The notes beneath the pieces are model-generated. The model made no database searches. It saw nothing but the letters and a program-made list of their open reading frames with translations, and had not been told where the DNA came from. A DNA stretch of 64,000 bases from Acidobacteriota bacterium (GTDB lineage Bacteria; Acidobacteriota; Terriglobia; Acidiferrales; UBA7541), in contig QHYZ01000081.1 in assembly GCA_003225295.1 (NCBI GenBank), positions 1-64,000 of the forward strand, in the 5' to 3' direction. The position numbers and the translations under genes were made by a program. This document shows positions 35,723 to 45,244 of this stretch, piece by piece. Within the stretch, counting starts at the first letter, position 1. Each line of letters starts with the position of its first letter.

Positions 35723-38116
35723 TCAGTCACTCGCTTTTTGTTGGGGCGGCATCTGGAAATTCGCTGTGACCACAGTTTCGTGCGAAGGACAGTCAGGATT
35801 GAGACCATACGGGCCATAGTTGTAATAGCCGTTAGTGCAGATGTCCACGTTATTTAGCACTACGCCGATCAAGTTTCCACCCACGCCGCGGATTCCGGAC
35901 TGCGCGTGCATAAATTGCTCGCGAGGCGTCGTCCCGCTCTTTACCACTAGGAGCACTCCATTTACAAGCGGAGCGAGGATGCGGCTGTCTGCCAGGGCAA
36001 GCATAGGCGAAGAATCGAGGATTATAAAGCCGTACTCCGCGCTCGCGGATCGGATCAGCGCACTCATGCTCTGGGAAGAAAGCATCTCCGACGGGTTCGG
36101 GGGCACGGGGCCACAAACCAAGAGATCAAGGCCACGCGATCCGGAGGGACGCACCACGGCGCGCCAATCCTGCTGGCCGGTAAGGTAGCTGACCAATCCC
36201 AGGCTTCCACTGGTTCCGAACAATTTGTGTAGCGAGGGATAACGCAAATCCGCGTCCAAAAGCAAGACTCTATGGCCGAGCTGTGCCAGCGAAATCGCCA
36301 GGTTGCACGCGACAGTGGTCTTGCCCTCGGCAGGCTGCGTGCTCGTAACCAGAAGCGAACTCGGAGGCCGGTCCGGAGTCGAAAGCAGAACCGAGGTACG
36401 GAGATTCCGGAACGCTTCGACGAGAGAGGCGTGTTGCGTTTCGTCGCGATCAATGCGGTGCCAGTAAGAGTGCGAGTTTTTGCCAGCTACATTTCCTTTG
36501 AACTCGAACGCTTTATCCCGTGGGAGGAACCTGTGGATGCCATGCTGGTCGCTATCTGACGGAGGCACAACTGGAATCAGGGCCAGAGAAGGAAGGCCAA
36601 ACAGCCGCTCGACGTCGTCATCGCCCTTGAGCGTGTTGTCCATGCGCTCCTGGAAGAGCGCGGTGCCGATACCAAGTCCTAGTCCGAGAAACATAGCCAC
36701 AGCCAGATTCAGGAGGATTTTCGGCTTAACGGGTTTCGCCGGCGGTTGGGCCGAATCCACGAGGCGGATGTTGCTAGCCTTCAGGCTCGCGGAGACGCCG
36801 GCTTCTTTCAGCTGCAGCAGCAGGCCTTCGTAGAGCTGTTTGTTTGTGTCCACTTCGCGCTTCAGAATGTTGTACTGGACTGATTTCTCGGCGATCAGGT
36901 TTACCTGCTTTTGTTGGTCGTCCAGCGCCTGCTGAACCAGGTTCTCGCGGCGCACCGCAGCGGAATAATCGTTGACCATCCTGTCGGCGGCACGCTGGCG
37001 CTCCTCCCGAAGCGAGGCCGCGATTTCATCAATTTGGCTCTGAATTTCCTTCACCCGGGGATAATCCGGATTAAACGTGGTTGACAACTGAGCATGCTCG
37101 CGCTTGAGTTCCGCCAGGCGCTCGCTCAAGTCCTGAATCAGCTTATTTTCGAACACTCCAGGCAAAGCTCCGGACTCCCCCGTTTGGACCAACCGGTAAA
37201 GAGCTTCCTTTTCGTATCGCTCGGATTGAGCTTTGGTGAGCTGCTCCTGCAGTTGTCGCAGCCGCTCGTTCGCGACGTTCTGGCTGGCGCCTTTATCTGT
37301 TTCAAGGAAGACTAGGCCGTTGCGTCGCGCGTAACTTTGAAGCGCATCTTCCGATTTCTCCAGTTTTGCTTTCACGCCTACCAGCTGCTGCGAAAGCCAC
37401 TCCGCAGCCTTTTGTGTTGCCTGCCATCGTGCTTCCAGGCTTTGGTCGACATAGTCCGCGGCAAGGGTGTTGACGACGCGCGCGGCAAGCTCTGGGTCGT
37501 GCGAGTCAAATCGAACTGCCACAAGACGGCTGCGGTTGACGGGATCGATGGTCAGCCGATCCAGAAATCGCTCGAGGACTCGCTCGGAAAGCTCCCGATC
37601 GCGGACTTGCGGTACTGGACCAACTGCAAAAGTTTGCGTCGTGGAAGGCTTTCTCGTCTCTGGCCAGAGTTGCCACCACTTGCGGGTGTTGAATTCGCGG
37701 AGGGTTTCCAGGTGGAGCTGGTCAATTGCGCGACGCGCCAGGCTTTCACTGGCAAGTATGCTGTATTGCGTTCTCAGGTACGCGTCGGACACGGCATCGA
37801 GCTCATAGAGTTCTTTGATGGTCGGGATGTCCGGATTCTCTTTCTGAATCTCCAGCAATGCCTGTGCCCGGTAGACCGGCCTCTGCTTGAGCGTCGCGAT
37901 GAGGATCACTGTAAACAAGATGAAGAAGACGACGAGGATTGACGGCAGGCGCTTGCGAAGGATGCGGCCATAGCTGCGGAGGTCGAGTGCCTCGCCAGAT
38001 TCCAGAATCTCGTAGGAATCAGGCAGCTCTACGATCCGGGTGTTGAGAGCGTCCGGCCCGCGCCGCTCGAGCTGGTGACGGCGGCCATAAAGCTCGACTT
38101 GATCGCGGTCGTCCAT
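35723..38116 (-). CDS. Wzc-like polysaccharide co-polymerase and tyrosine autokinase
   Basis: This 797-residue inner-membrane protein combines a Wzz chain-length domain and a BY-kinase. Helices lie at residues 58-76 and 466-488, with a coiled-coil periplasmic segment between them (about 240-420). The kinase part has the RxxE-type segment EAFRNLRTS (568-576), Walker A TQPAEGKTT (593-601), Walker A' LLLDAD (618-623) and Walker B IILDSS (698-703). A C-terminal tyrosine group is at 764, 765, 767 and 770 (GYYNYGPYG). It controls chain length and export together with the Wza-like protein encoded just upstream. Confidence 0.94.
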   Translation of the reverse strand: MDDRDQVELYGRRHQLERRGPDALNTRIVELPDSYEILESGEALDLRSYGRILRKRLPSILVVFFILFTVILIATLKQRPVYRAQALLEIQKENPDIPTIKELYELDAVSDAYLRTQYSILASESLARRAIDQLHLETLREFNTRKWWQLWPETRKPSTTQTFAVGPVPQVRDRELSERVLERFLDRLTIDPVNRSRLVAVRFDSHDPELAARVVNTLAADYVDQSLEARWQATQKAAEWLSQQLVGVKAKLEKSEDALQSYARRNGLVFLETDKGASQNVANERLRQLQEQLTKAQSERYEKEALYRLVQTGESGALPGVFENKLIQDLSERLAELKREHAQLSTTFNPDYPRVKEIQSQIDEIAASLREERQRAADRMVNDYSAAVRRENLVQQALDDQQKQVNLIAEKSVQYNILKREVDTNKQLYEGLLLQLKEAGVSASLKASNIRLVDSAQPPAKPVKPKILLNLAVAMFLGLGLGIGTALFQERMDNTLKGDDDVERLFGLPSLALIPVVPPSDSDQHGIHRFLPRDKAFEFKGNVAGKNSHSYWHRIDRDETQHASLVEAFRNLRTSVLLSTPDRPPSSLLVTSTQPAEGKTTVACNLAISLAQLGHRVLLLDADLRYPSLHKLFGTSGSLGLVSYLTGQQDWRAVVRPSGSRGLDLLVCGPVPPNPSEMLSSQSMSALIRSASAEYGFIILDSSPMLALADSRILAPLVNGVLLVVKSGTTPREQFMHAQSGIRGVGGNLIGVVLNNVDICTNGYYNYGPYGLNPDCPSHETVVTANFQMPPQQKASD

Positions 38117-38120
38117 GTTC

Positions 38121-39320
38121 TTACCAATGGAAAATCAGCAGCCCGGCGAGCGTTTGCGCGGCCACTTCCGCTCCTCGGCCGAACGTGGTCTTCGCAGCAC
38201 TGTTCGGCACGAAAATTATGTCTTTCGGGTCGAGCAGCGGATCTGCAGCTTTCCCCGCCAGGATCTTTCCCAAGTCAAGAGGCGTCTCCTTCCGTTCACC
38301 ACTCTGTTGGTCGGTGCGGATGATTCGCGCTTCGGCCTTCGCAGCCGTACGAGTGAGGCCCTCGCTCAAGGCCAGCGCCTGCAGGACAGAAATCTTTTCA
38401 TTTGATTTCAGAGCGAATCCGCCTGGTTTTCGAACCTCGCCAATCACGTAAACAACCCCGGCGCGGGTAACCTTGACGATGTCGCCGGGATGAACCAGGG
38501 GATTGCTGCGAGAATCAGCGGACTCGAGAAGGTCTTTCAAGTTGACCTGCACGGCATTTTCGGATGTGGGTCGATCGCCGTTGAGGCCCGAGGCTAAGGT
38601 TTTGGGCTCGCCAGTGTTTTGCGCGCCGGAGGTAGGTTGATCTGTTGCGGAGGAATGATTTGCGGCTGGCTCTGGTTCCGCAGACAAAGCCGCACCTCGC
38701 AGAATGATGGCCGTTTCTCCGGCATCGTCGGCCAAGCCTTCGGCGAGGGAGAGAACCTCGAGCAGCGTCTTGCTTCCACGGATCTGGAAGACCCCTGGCC
38801 GCCTCACCGCCCCCATCACTGAAACCGGATGGCTTTGCATCTCGCGTACAAACACGCTGACGTGCGGATCCTTCATATAGGTGCGGTGAAGGAGTTCCTG
38901 GAGGACACATTCTAACTCCCTGGGAGTCATTCCTGCCGCTCGAACTGACCCGAGCAAGGGGAGCGAAATGTCACCGCCTGCTGAAACGCGGACTTCGCGA
39001 TTCAGTTCCTGGGCTTCGAAAATATTGATGTTGAGTACGTCTTCGGGACCGATTCGGTATTCCCCGGTGCTTACGGCCGGTGCCGATGAGTTGGAATCCA
39101 GTAGCTCCTTTAGGCGGCGATTCCAATCCTCGGCAGTTTCCAAGTTTGGCTGAGGCGCATTCTGGTTCTGACTTGCCGCTTGTGGAGTGGAGAGAACTTC
39201 TTGGTTGCCTTGGATAGAATCGATTGTCTTGGCCGACAGCACATCCTGCGGGAAACACCATAATCTTATGGTGATTGCAAAGATCCCGAGAGCCAACCCT
39301 TTGGACCCAGTTCTTTTCAC
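38121..39320 (-). CDS. Wza-like polysaccharide export protein (SLBB domains)
   Basis: The outer-membrane export protein begins with a hydrophobic signal (GLALGIFAITIRLWCF), followed by the Poly_export domain (GEYRIGPEDVLNINIFEAQE, VRVSAGGDISLPLLGSVRA) and two SLBB domains (VSVMGAVRRPGVFQIRG; VYVIGEVRKPGGFALKSN) separated by a 70-residue low-complexity insert. No lipobox cysteine is evident. The frame is open to 39380 with a TTG; I prefer the GTG at 39320, but the start is not certain. It lies four bases before the BY-kinase gene. Confidence 0.9.
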   Translation of the reverse strand: MKRTGSKGLALGIFAITIRLWCFPQDVLSAKTIDSIQGNQEVLSTPQAASQNQNAPQPNLETAEDWNRRLKELLDSNSSAPAVSTGEYRIGPEDVLNINIFEAQELNREVRVSAGGDISLPLLGSVRAAGMTPRELECVLQELLHRTYMKDPHVSVFVREMQSHPVSVMGAVRRPGVFQIRGSKTLLEVLSLAEGLADDAGETAIILRGAALSAEPEPAANHSSATDQPTSGAQNTGEPKTLASGLNGDRPTSENAVQVNLKDLLESADSRSNPLVHPGDIVKVTRAGVVYVIGEVRKPGGFALKSNEKISVLQALALSEGLTRTAAKAEARIIRTDQQSGERKETPLDLGKILAGKAADPLLDPKDIIFVPNSAAKTTFGRGAEVAAQTLAGLLIFHW

Positions 39321-39469
39321 TTGAATAGCTCTGACTCCGGCTTTGGAACGTAGACTGGACAAATCCAGACTACGAACCAAAGCAGCGAAAGTCGATTAGG
39401 TGCACCCTTGAATTAGAATGCAGGTGAAGACCTGAGGTTGAATGAGCCGAACTATCCGGAAGCAAAGGG

Positions 39470-41065
39470 TTAGACAGGTGTTTGGCGGCCAGGTGTTCGC
39501 TTTGGCAGGCGGCTACCGTCAGCTTCGAAATTCTTCAGCCGCAAGCTGTCCAGAAGCAAGTAAATGATGAACTGCGAGCCGTAAACCAAGTAGCGTCTCC
39601 ACAAGCGGCGTGGCTCTTGCAGAAGCCGAAAGAACCATTCGAGGCCGTGTTCGCGCATCCAAGGTGGTGCCTGTTTCCGTCTCCCCGAAAGCATATCAAA
39701 GGCCGCGCCTACGCAAACCAGCACAGGGACGCGCAACTGTGCCTTGTGGTTGTGCATCCAGCGCTCCTGTTTTGGCGCTCCCAGTCCCACCCAGAGCACA
39801 TCCGGGGCAGCACTGCGTATCATCTCCACTATTTCTTCATCTTCCGTTGCATTCAGCGGTCGATAAGGTGGCGAGCAAGTCCCAACCACGTTCAGCCCCG
39901 GGAACCGAGCCTTAAGTGAAGCGGCCAGGTGGTCGGCAACACCCGGCTCCCCCCCGTAGAAAAAGTGTCGGTAGCCCTTCTCGGCGCTTTCCTCACAAAA
40001 CGCCAAGAGCAAATCTGGTCCGTAGACGCGCCTGCGCAGGAAGTGACCTTGGCGCCGCCCCAACCACACTAGCGGCATGCCATCGGGCACGACCAGGTCC
40101 GTGGCGTTGAGAATTTCCTTAAAGGAGGGATCATGTTGCGCTTCCACGACACCGTGCATGCTGGTAGCTGCGATGGAATGACACCCATCACGCTCGCGGA
40201 TCCATCCGTTCATTTGCTCGACGACTTGCCCGATTTGCACCGCGTGCGTTCGAACTCCCAGTACGTCGAACGTCGCACTTTCAAATTGCCGGTTGTTCGG
40301 TCCCCTCGCCACTGTTTTGGCGGAGTGCGCTGGTTTTGCCAAAACTGCGTAAATGGAGACCCCCAAATTGCCGAGCGGAGTACTCTCTAGGCGCGCGACG
40401 ATCCTCCGGTAAGTGTTCTTAAAAGGCAGCGGAAATGAGTCGAGCGGAGGAAAAATAAATCCGGACTCTTGAATTTGAAATCCGACTTTCCGAGCTATGG
40501 CGAAGAGACCGCGGCGCGTATAGATTCGTGCGTAGCAGATGTGCCGGCGAAACGACTCGGGTAGCCACGAAACCAGGGGGACATTTCGACCAAGCGAAAA
40601 AGTTCCCAGCCGGCAGGGATGGCTCTCAAATGGATAGAACTTGTTCGGAACAAAAAGGGCCAACAGCCCTCCCGGTTTTAATACGCGAAAACACTCTGCC
40701 AGCACTTTCGTGTCGCAGTCCGTATGCTCGAGAACTTCAATCATGGTGACTACATCAAAACTCTCCGAGGCAAATGGCAGATCTTCACCGCTCCCTTGCA
40801 CGCGCGGGATGGCTTCCCGAAACGCCTGCAAATGCGGCATATGAAGATCAATCCCGCAAACGTAATCCGCTCGCCGCGCAATTTCTTCCGTGTAACACCC
40901 ATTGCCGCACCCAAGGTCGAGGACCCGCTTGCCATTGAAATTCAAGATCTGATCCATTTTCCCCATGCGCTTGCTGACAGCATACGAGCCGTAGGATACG
41001 GGACCTCCAAGCTTGATCGGGCTTATTCCCGACGTGTTTTCAAATTGCCCTCTTCTAACTAGCAT
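39470..41065 (-). CDS. Methyltransferase-WecG/TagA glycosyltransferase fusion
   Basis: Residues 1 to about 250 form a class I SAM methyltransferase (VLDLGCGNGCYTEEIARR, then DVVTMIEVLEHT and LKPGGLLALFVPN). Residues about 265 to 505 form a WecG/TagA/CpsF glycosyltransferase (SIAATSMHGVVEAQHDPSFK, DLVVPDGMPLVWLGRR, VGLGAPKQERWM, CVGAAFDMLSGRRKQAPPWM). These domains are usually separate proteins; one continuous 531-residue frame joins them. The start ATG overlaps the previous methyltransferase stop (TGATG). It probably adds an N-acetyl-mannosamine-type sugar to the lipid-linked chain and methylates the chain or the same sugar. Confidence 0.88.
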   Translation of the reverse strand: MLVRRGQFENTSGISPIKLGGPVSYGSYAVSKRMGKMDQILNFNGKRVLDLGCGNGCYTEEIARRADYVCGIDLHMPHLQAFREAIPRVQGSGEDLPFASESFDVVTMIEVLEHTDCDTKVLAECFRVLKPGGLLALFVPNKFYPFESHPCRLGTFSLGRNVPLVSWLPESFRRHICYARIYTRRGLFAIARKVGFQIQESGFIFPPLDSFPLPFKNTYRRIVARLESTPLGNLGVSIYAVLAKPAHSAKTVARGPNNRQFESATFDVLGVRTHAVQIGQVVEQMNGWIRERDGCHSIAATSMHGVVEAQHDPSFKEILNATDLVVPDGMPLVWLGRRQGHFLRRRVYGPDLLLAFCEESAEKGYRHFFYGGEPGVADHLAASLKARFPGLNVVGTCSPPYRPLNATEDEEIVEMIRSAAPDVLWVGLGAPKQERWMHNHKAQLRVPVLVCVGAAFDMLSGRRKQAPPWMREHGLEWFFRLLQEPRRLWRRYLVYGSQFIIYLLLDSLRLKNFEADGSRLPKRTPGRQTPV

Positions 41066-41784
41066 CACGCCTCTTCATCAAGGAGGCCAGTTGCTCCCCG
41101 AGCCGTTTGCCATTGGTACGATTCGGTCGTGCAATCCTCATGCACTCTGTACATTGCCGCCAGGCTGTTTGGAAACACCCGAAGTCCCATCTTCAGAATG
41201 CGAGCTTCCGGAAACAAACAGCAGAGATCAGGCGGCGAGAGCAGATTAATCTCCAGCGGTTCTCGCATGTAACCGGGCGACAGGCACACAATGCGGCGCT
41301 GCAGCTTCGGAGTCAAAAACTGATAAAAAGGCAACAGGGTGTGGGGTTCTATCGGGAAATGTTTGTTGGGCGTCGCCACGAAGTAACCTTTTGTCGCGAC
41401 GCGGCGGATTTCGTTGGCAAATTCTTTCTGTCTTGCCCAGCTACCCACATGTTCGATCACTGCATTGGAGAAGACCCAGTCAAACGATTTTGACTTGAAG
41501 GGCAGATTACGTCCATCCGCCTCAACCGTCTTAACACAAATGCTCGTCGGGATTTGAAAGTGTCGTGTGTCTAAGTTGACGGCAACAACCCGCGAAAAAC
41601 TTAAATACAGGGCGAGGAATTCCCCATCAATTCCCGTCCCACCACCTACATCCAGTAGCGTGTCCTCCGCGGATGCGTCTCCCACTAGACGCAAGAACAG
41701 ATCCACCTTTTGCCGGCGCAATTTCCGGTGGACGGGCCTTAGCCAGCGCAGGAATTGATCTCTGAAACCGCTCAGGACTTGCAC
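41065..41784 (-). CDS. SAM-dependent methyltransferase
   Basis: The 239-residue protein has motif I DTLLDVGGGTGIDGEFLAL and the catalytic-loop region SFDWVFSNAVIEHVGSW followed by KGYFVATPNKHFPIEPHTL. It belongs with the small methyltransferases that modify sugars in polysaccharide clusters. The stop overlaps the start of the fusion gene. Confidence 0.87.
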   Translation of the reverse strand: MQVLSGFRDQFLRWLRPVHRKLRRQKVDLFLRLVGDASAEDTLLDVGGGTGIDGEFLALYLSFSRVVAVNLDTRHFQIPTSICVKTVEADGRNLPFKSKSFDWVFSNAVIEHVGSWARQKEFANEIRRVATKGYFVATPNKHFPIEPHTLLPFYQFLTPKLQRRIVCLSPGYMREPLEINLLSPPDLCCLFPEARILKMGLRVFPNSLAAMYRVHEDCTTESYQWQTARGATGLLDEEA

Positions 41785-41892
41785 AGTTCACCTCACAAGC
41801 TGAGAAGTAAGCCCTAGGGGCTCGGAAAAGCGCTGTCTTCTCTCGACAGCAGACCAGTACGTAACTCTCGGTACAACTCGGCCCTCCGCACG

Positions 41893-42768
41893 TTACACTT
41901 CTTCAGAACTGCGCCGGGCAATGATCTTGAAGCTTTCTAAGAGTCGCAGTCGTTCGTTCAATAATCGAACAGCGCTAGTCCTTCCGGTCGCATATCTCTG
42001 GTGCTCCACAATCGCAAACCCGGTCATCCTGAGAAGATGCAGGATTCGGGTGTCGTCGAGGCCGGAAAGGGCATGATATTCCGCTAGATCGCCCGGACTC
42101 GCCAGGGTGCGGCCCAGCATAGGATCCCGAGGCAGAAAGAGTTTTCGTAGTCTTCGTTTGACGCCTGGCAGGAAATCCGCGGGGTCAAGTGTGAGTTTCG
42201 CGACAGCAGTGTCCAGAGAGTGGAATGCCCGCGCCCAGAACGGTCGCTTCGGAACCACAGGATCAAAATTGGAATAGAAAAACCCGCCGGGGCGGACCCG
42301 ACGAGCGGCAAGCATCACGACGCGCTCGTATGAATGCAAGTGGTGAAGAACCGCGCTAAAGGCAACGACATTGTAGGTGATGGTACTGGCCGTAAGGAAT
42401 CGCTCTATCGAACTGCTGATGAGCCTCGGCGAAAATCCTTTCGTGCGCGCCTTTTCTTTCAACAGTCCTAACATTTCGTCGGACACATCCACAACCGTTA
42501 CTTTCCAGCCCCGCTCCAACATTTTCAAAGCGACATTTCCCGTGCCGCCGCCACAGTCGAGGCAACTGGGCATCCGTCCATGGGTGACCAGCCACGCCTG
42601 AATTCTGTCCAAGTCGTCTTCCATGGACTGCTGGACGTTTGGATCGAATGTGCCGGTTTCGTAACGGTCATATTTGTCGGCGATCTGACGATAGAACTCG
42701 AGGTTGGCGGCGATAACCTTGCTTTCGGCGGTGCTTGGGTCGCTCGAATCTGGTCTTGTGTTCTCCAT
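41893..42768 (-). CDS. SAM-dependent methyltransferase
   Basis: The 291-residue protein shows SCLDCGGGTGNVALKMLERG (motif I), VTVVDVSDEMLGLL (acidic motif II) and VVAFSAVLHHLHSY. The last 100 residues add a helical cap. It is followed by a 100-base gap and then the next methyltransferase gene; it starts nine bases after a GT4 gene. Confidence 0.87.
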   Translation of the reverse strand: MENTRPDSSDPSTAESKVIAANLEFYRQIADKYDRYETGTFDPNVQQSMEDDLDRIQAWLVTHGRMPSCLDCGGGTGNVALKMLERGWKVTVVDVSDEMLGLLKEKARTKGFSPRLISSSIERFLTASTITYNVVAFSAVLHHLHSYERVVMLAARRVRPGGFFYSNFDPVVPKRPFWARAFHSLDTAVAKLTLDPADFLPGVKRRLRKLFLPRDPMLGRTLASPGDLAEYHALSGLDDTRILHLLRMTGFAIVEHQRYATGRTSAVRLLNERLRLLESFKIIARRSSEEV

Positions 42769-42777
42769 GGGGAGATC

Positions 42778-44061
42778 TCAGGAGGCGTGTCTTGGCGCGG
42801 TTGAGGATCCGACGTTGTCTTCATCTTTGATTCTTCCGTCCAGGATTGCAGTCAGCCTGCTAGAAGATCTCTCTTGCGAGGAGGAGCACTCTTGTATAGC
42901 GCTCCGATAAATGTACATCAGTGCTGCGTAATTTCTTTCCGCCGTGTACTTGGTTTCATACTCTTTGCGGCATTCGCGCCCCATCGCGACCGTTTCCGCC
43001 CGGCGATTCCATGCGCGTTCTACCTTCGCCCGCAAGTCCTGAGCATTGCCCGCAGTGAAGTGCATACCTGTTCGTCCACTCTCGATAATTTCCGCCATGA
43101 CCCCCAATCGCGAGGCGATAACTGGAGTTCCGCAGGCAAATGCCTCGACAATCGTTAGGCCAAAGGTCTCGTACCATTCACTTGGGAATATGAGAAAGAC
43201 TGCGCGCTGCATGGCAACGTGCACCTGCTCGCGAGGCAACAACCCCTCGAAGCAAACGCGGGAAAGCCCCGCGCGGTCTCTTTCTGCCTCTAGCTCGGAG
43301 CGCAGTGGTCCGTCACCCACGATGCGCAATGGAATGGCGATTTGCAGTAGCTTCCAGGCCTCCAGCAGTGTGCGCAGGCCCTTTTCGGGCGAAAGGCGCC
43401 CGACAAACAGCACGTAGTCACGCGTTTGCGTGCGCATGCCCGGATCTGGATACAGGAAGTGCGGTTTCACACTGACTTTTGCGGCGGGCAGCCCCGCACG
43501 CAAAAACTTTTTGCGCACGAATTCCGTCGGTGCGATGTACCGGTCCACCACCTCGATCCAGGTACCCTGGAGGCGATGAAACGCCAGCGTCAAGGCGACG
43601 GCAGCAGTCGCGGCGCGCGAATCGCGATAACATCCGTGACGAACGCCTCGCAGAAGACTGTGGCTCACGCACTCCTCGCAAACCTTACCCTCGCGATAGA
43701 GATTGGCTGAAGGGCAAAGCAAACGGTAGTTGTGTAGTGTCTGAATCACGGGCGTTCTGGCCTCACGACAGGCGTAGTACGCACCAGGCGAAACGAGTGG
43801 AAAGGTGTTGTGGAAATGAACGACATCGGGGCTTTCTTGCCGAAGGATACTGCGGATCCTTCTGACGCTGTCATTGGCTGACACCGCTCCGAACCCCAGC
43901 TTCGCTCTGGAGAGAAACCCATCAAGCACAATCTCGTCGTTGCTGCGAGCAAATTCTACGACTCGGTGCCCGGCCGCCAGTAGGAGGTCTTTCTCCGCCC
44001 GGAACACCGTATCTTCCCCCCCGGGCTGCCGATAATAGTTGTGAACCAGCACAATCTTCAC
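42778..44061 (-). CDS. GT4-family glycosyltransferase
   Basis: The 427-residue enzyme begins MKIVLVHNYYRQPGGEDTVF and has the GT-B layout with C-terminal motif EWYETFGLTIVEAFACGTPV, the E-x7-E nucleotide-sugar site of retaining GT4 enzymes. The HFHNTFPLVSPGAYYACREA region belongs to the acceptor side. It would add one sugar of the repeat unit at the cytosolic face. The tail of about 30 residues is Ser-rich and may be dispensable. Confidence 0.92.
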   Translation of the reverse strand: MKIVLVHNYYRQPGGEDTVFRAEKDLLLAAGHRVVEFARSNDEIVLDGFLSRAKLGFGAVSANDSVRRIRSILRQESPDVVHFHNTFPLVSPGAYYACREARTPVIQTLHNYRLLCPSANLYREGKVCEECVSHSLLRGVRHGCYRDSRAATAAVALTLAFHRLQGTWIEVVDRYIAPTEFVRKKFLRAGLPAAKVSVKPHFLYPDPGMRTQTRDYVLFVGRLSPEKGLRTLLEAWKLLQIAIPLRIVGDGPLRSELEAERDRAGLSRVCFEGLLPREQVHVAMQRAVFLIFPSEWYETFGLTIVEAFACGTPVIASRLGVMAEIIESGRTGMHFTAGNAQDLRAKVERAWNRRAETVAMGRECRKEYETKYTAERNYAALMYIYRSAIQECSSSQERSSSRLTAILDGRIKDEDNVGSSTAPRHAS

Positions 44062-44065
44062 GCGC

Positions 44066-45244
44066 TCATCTCCTTACACGAATCGCTGCATCGGCTGAAC
44101 CATTGGCTGGCGCGGCTTGTGAGCCCCCTTGTCTTGCCCCGTTTTCAACACCAACTATGTACATCAGCCCCTCACCAAGTCTCTTCTTGAAATGCGCTTG
44201 TGTGTATTTCTCGCGCAAACTTCTGTGCCCTGCTTCGCCGAGGGCAATCCTCCTGTTTCGGTCGGACAGTAGAGCGCGGATAGCGGTGCCAATTTCTTCC
44301 GTGCTGTCTGGGTTTACCAGGAGACCGCTGACATCGTGTTGGATCACCTCGCTGCTGGCGTCCTGATTTCCACCTATCACGGGCATCCTGTGCTTCCAGG
44401 CTTCGAGAAAAACTATCCCGAAGCCTTCACCCTTGGATGGCATCACGAAGATGTCACAGCTCTCGTACATGGCGTTCAGGGTCCAATCATCCACGTAGCC
44501 TAGGAAGTGGACGTTAGGGGCCACTCCATCCGCCTCGGCCTGTGTCCTCAGTTCTTCCGCCAAAGGCCCGTGACCCACTACGTAGTAATGGGTCTCCGGA
44601 AACAGGGGTAGAACATTTTTGAGCGACGAAATGATTTTGTGATGGCCTTTGTATTTGTCTTCTAAACGTGAAACAGTCAATAAACGATCTTTTCCTTCAA
44701 GCCGGGTCTTTCCGAGAGGCTTCCCAGGCTCCTCCTCTGCTAAGTCGACGGCATTAGGGAGAACCATGAACCGGCTGCAATCCAGACCATAAGCCTGCAG
44801 CATCCTGAGTGCCGTGAACCGGCTGACGGACACTATGTGATGTATGAATCGGCTGACGATTTTGCGCTCGAACAATCGGGGCTCTTCCCAAGCTTCAACT
44901 CCATGAACGAACAGCACCTGCCGAGCATGGGGCGCCAAATAATGTGCGATGGTGGCGAGAGGAGTCAGAAGAGTGTGACCGTAGAGGATGACATCGGGTT
45001 TCTGCCTGAGAATCGTCCAAGCAAAACGGAGCAACATGCGCAACTTGCGACGCCCACAGGGCAGGAAACGCACGCCAGGAGCTACTTTCTGCTGGTCTTG
45101 GCTGTTGTCCCAAAGCACCAAAACCGAGGCGCTCGTGATGAATGTGTCGCCCAGCTCCCCAAGACACTTCACTACTCGTTCGTTGAAACGCTGTATCCCT
45201 CCAACACTCGAGTAAATGCCTAACGCGCAGAAGAGCACGGTCAC
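44066..45244 (-). CDS. GT4-family glycosyltransferase
   Basis: The 392 residues hold a second GT-B enzyme with MPSKGEGFGIVFLEAWKHRM as the E-x7-E site and LLTVSRLEDKYKGHHKIISS in the nucleotide-binding domain. It begins with GTG overlapping the stop of the methyltransferase gene upstream (GTGA) and ends four bases before the next GT4 gene. Confidence 0.92.
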   Translation of the reverse strand: MTVLFCALGIYSSVGGIQRFNERVVKCLGELGDTFITSASVLVLWDNSQDQQKVAPGVRFLPCGRRKLRMLLRFAWTILRQKPDVILYGHTLLTPLATIAHYLAPHARQVLFVHGVEAWEEPRLFERKIVSRFIHHIVSVSRFTALRMLQAYGLDCSRFMVLPNAVDLAEEEPGKPLGKTRLEGKDRLLTVSRLEDKYKGHHKIISSLKNVLPLFPETHYYVVGHGPLAEELRTQAEADGVAPNVHFLGYVDDWTLNAMYESCDIFVMPSKGEGFGIVFLEAWKHRMPVIGGNQDASSEVIQHDVSGLLVNPDSTEEIGTAIRALLSDRNRRIALGEAGHRSLREKYTQAHFKKRLGEGLMYIVGVENGARQGGSQAAPANGSADAAIRVRR

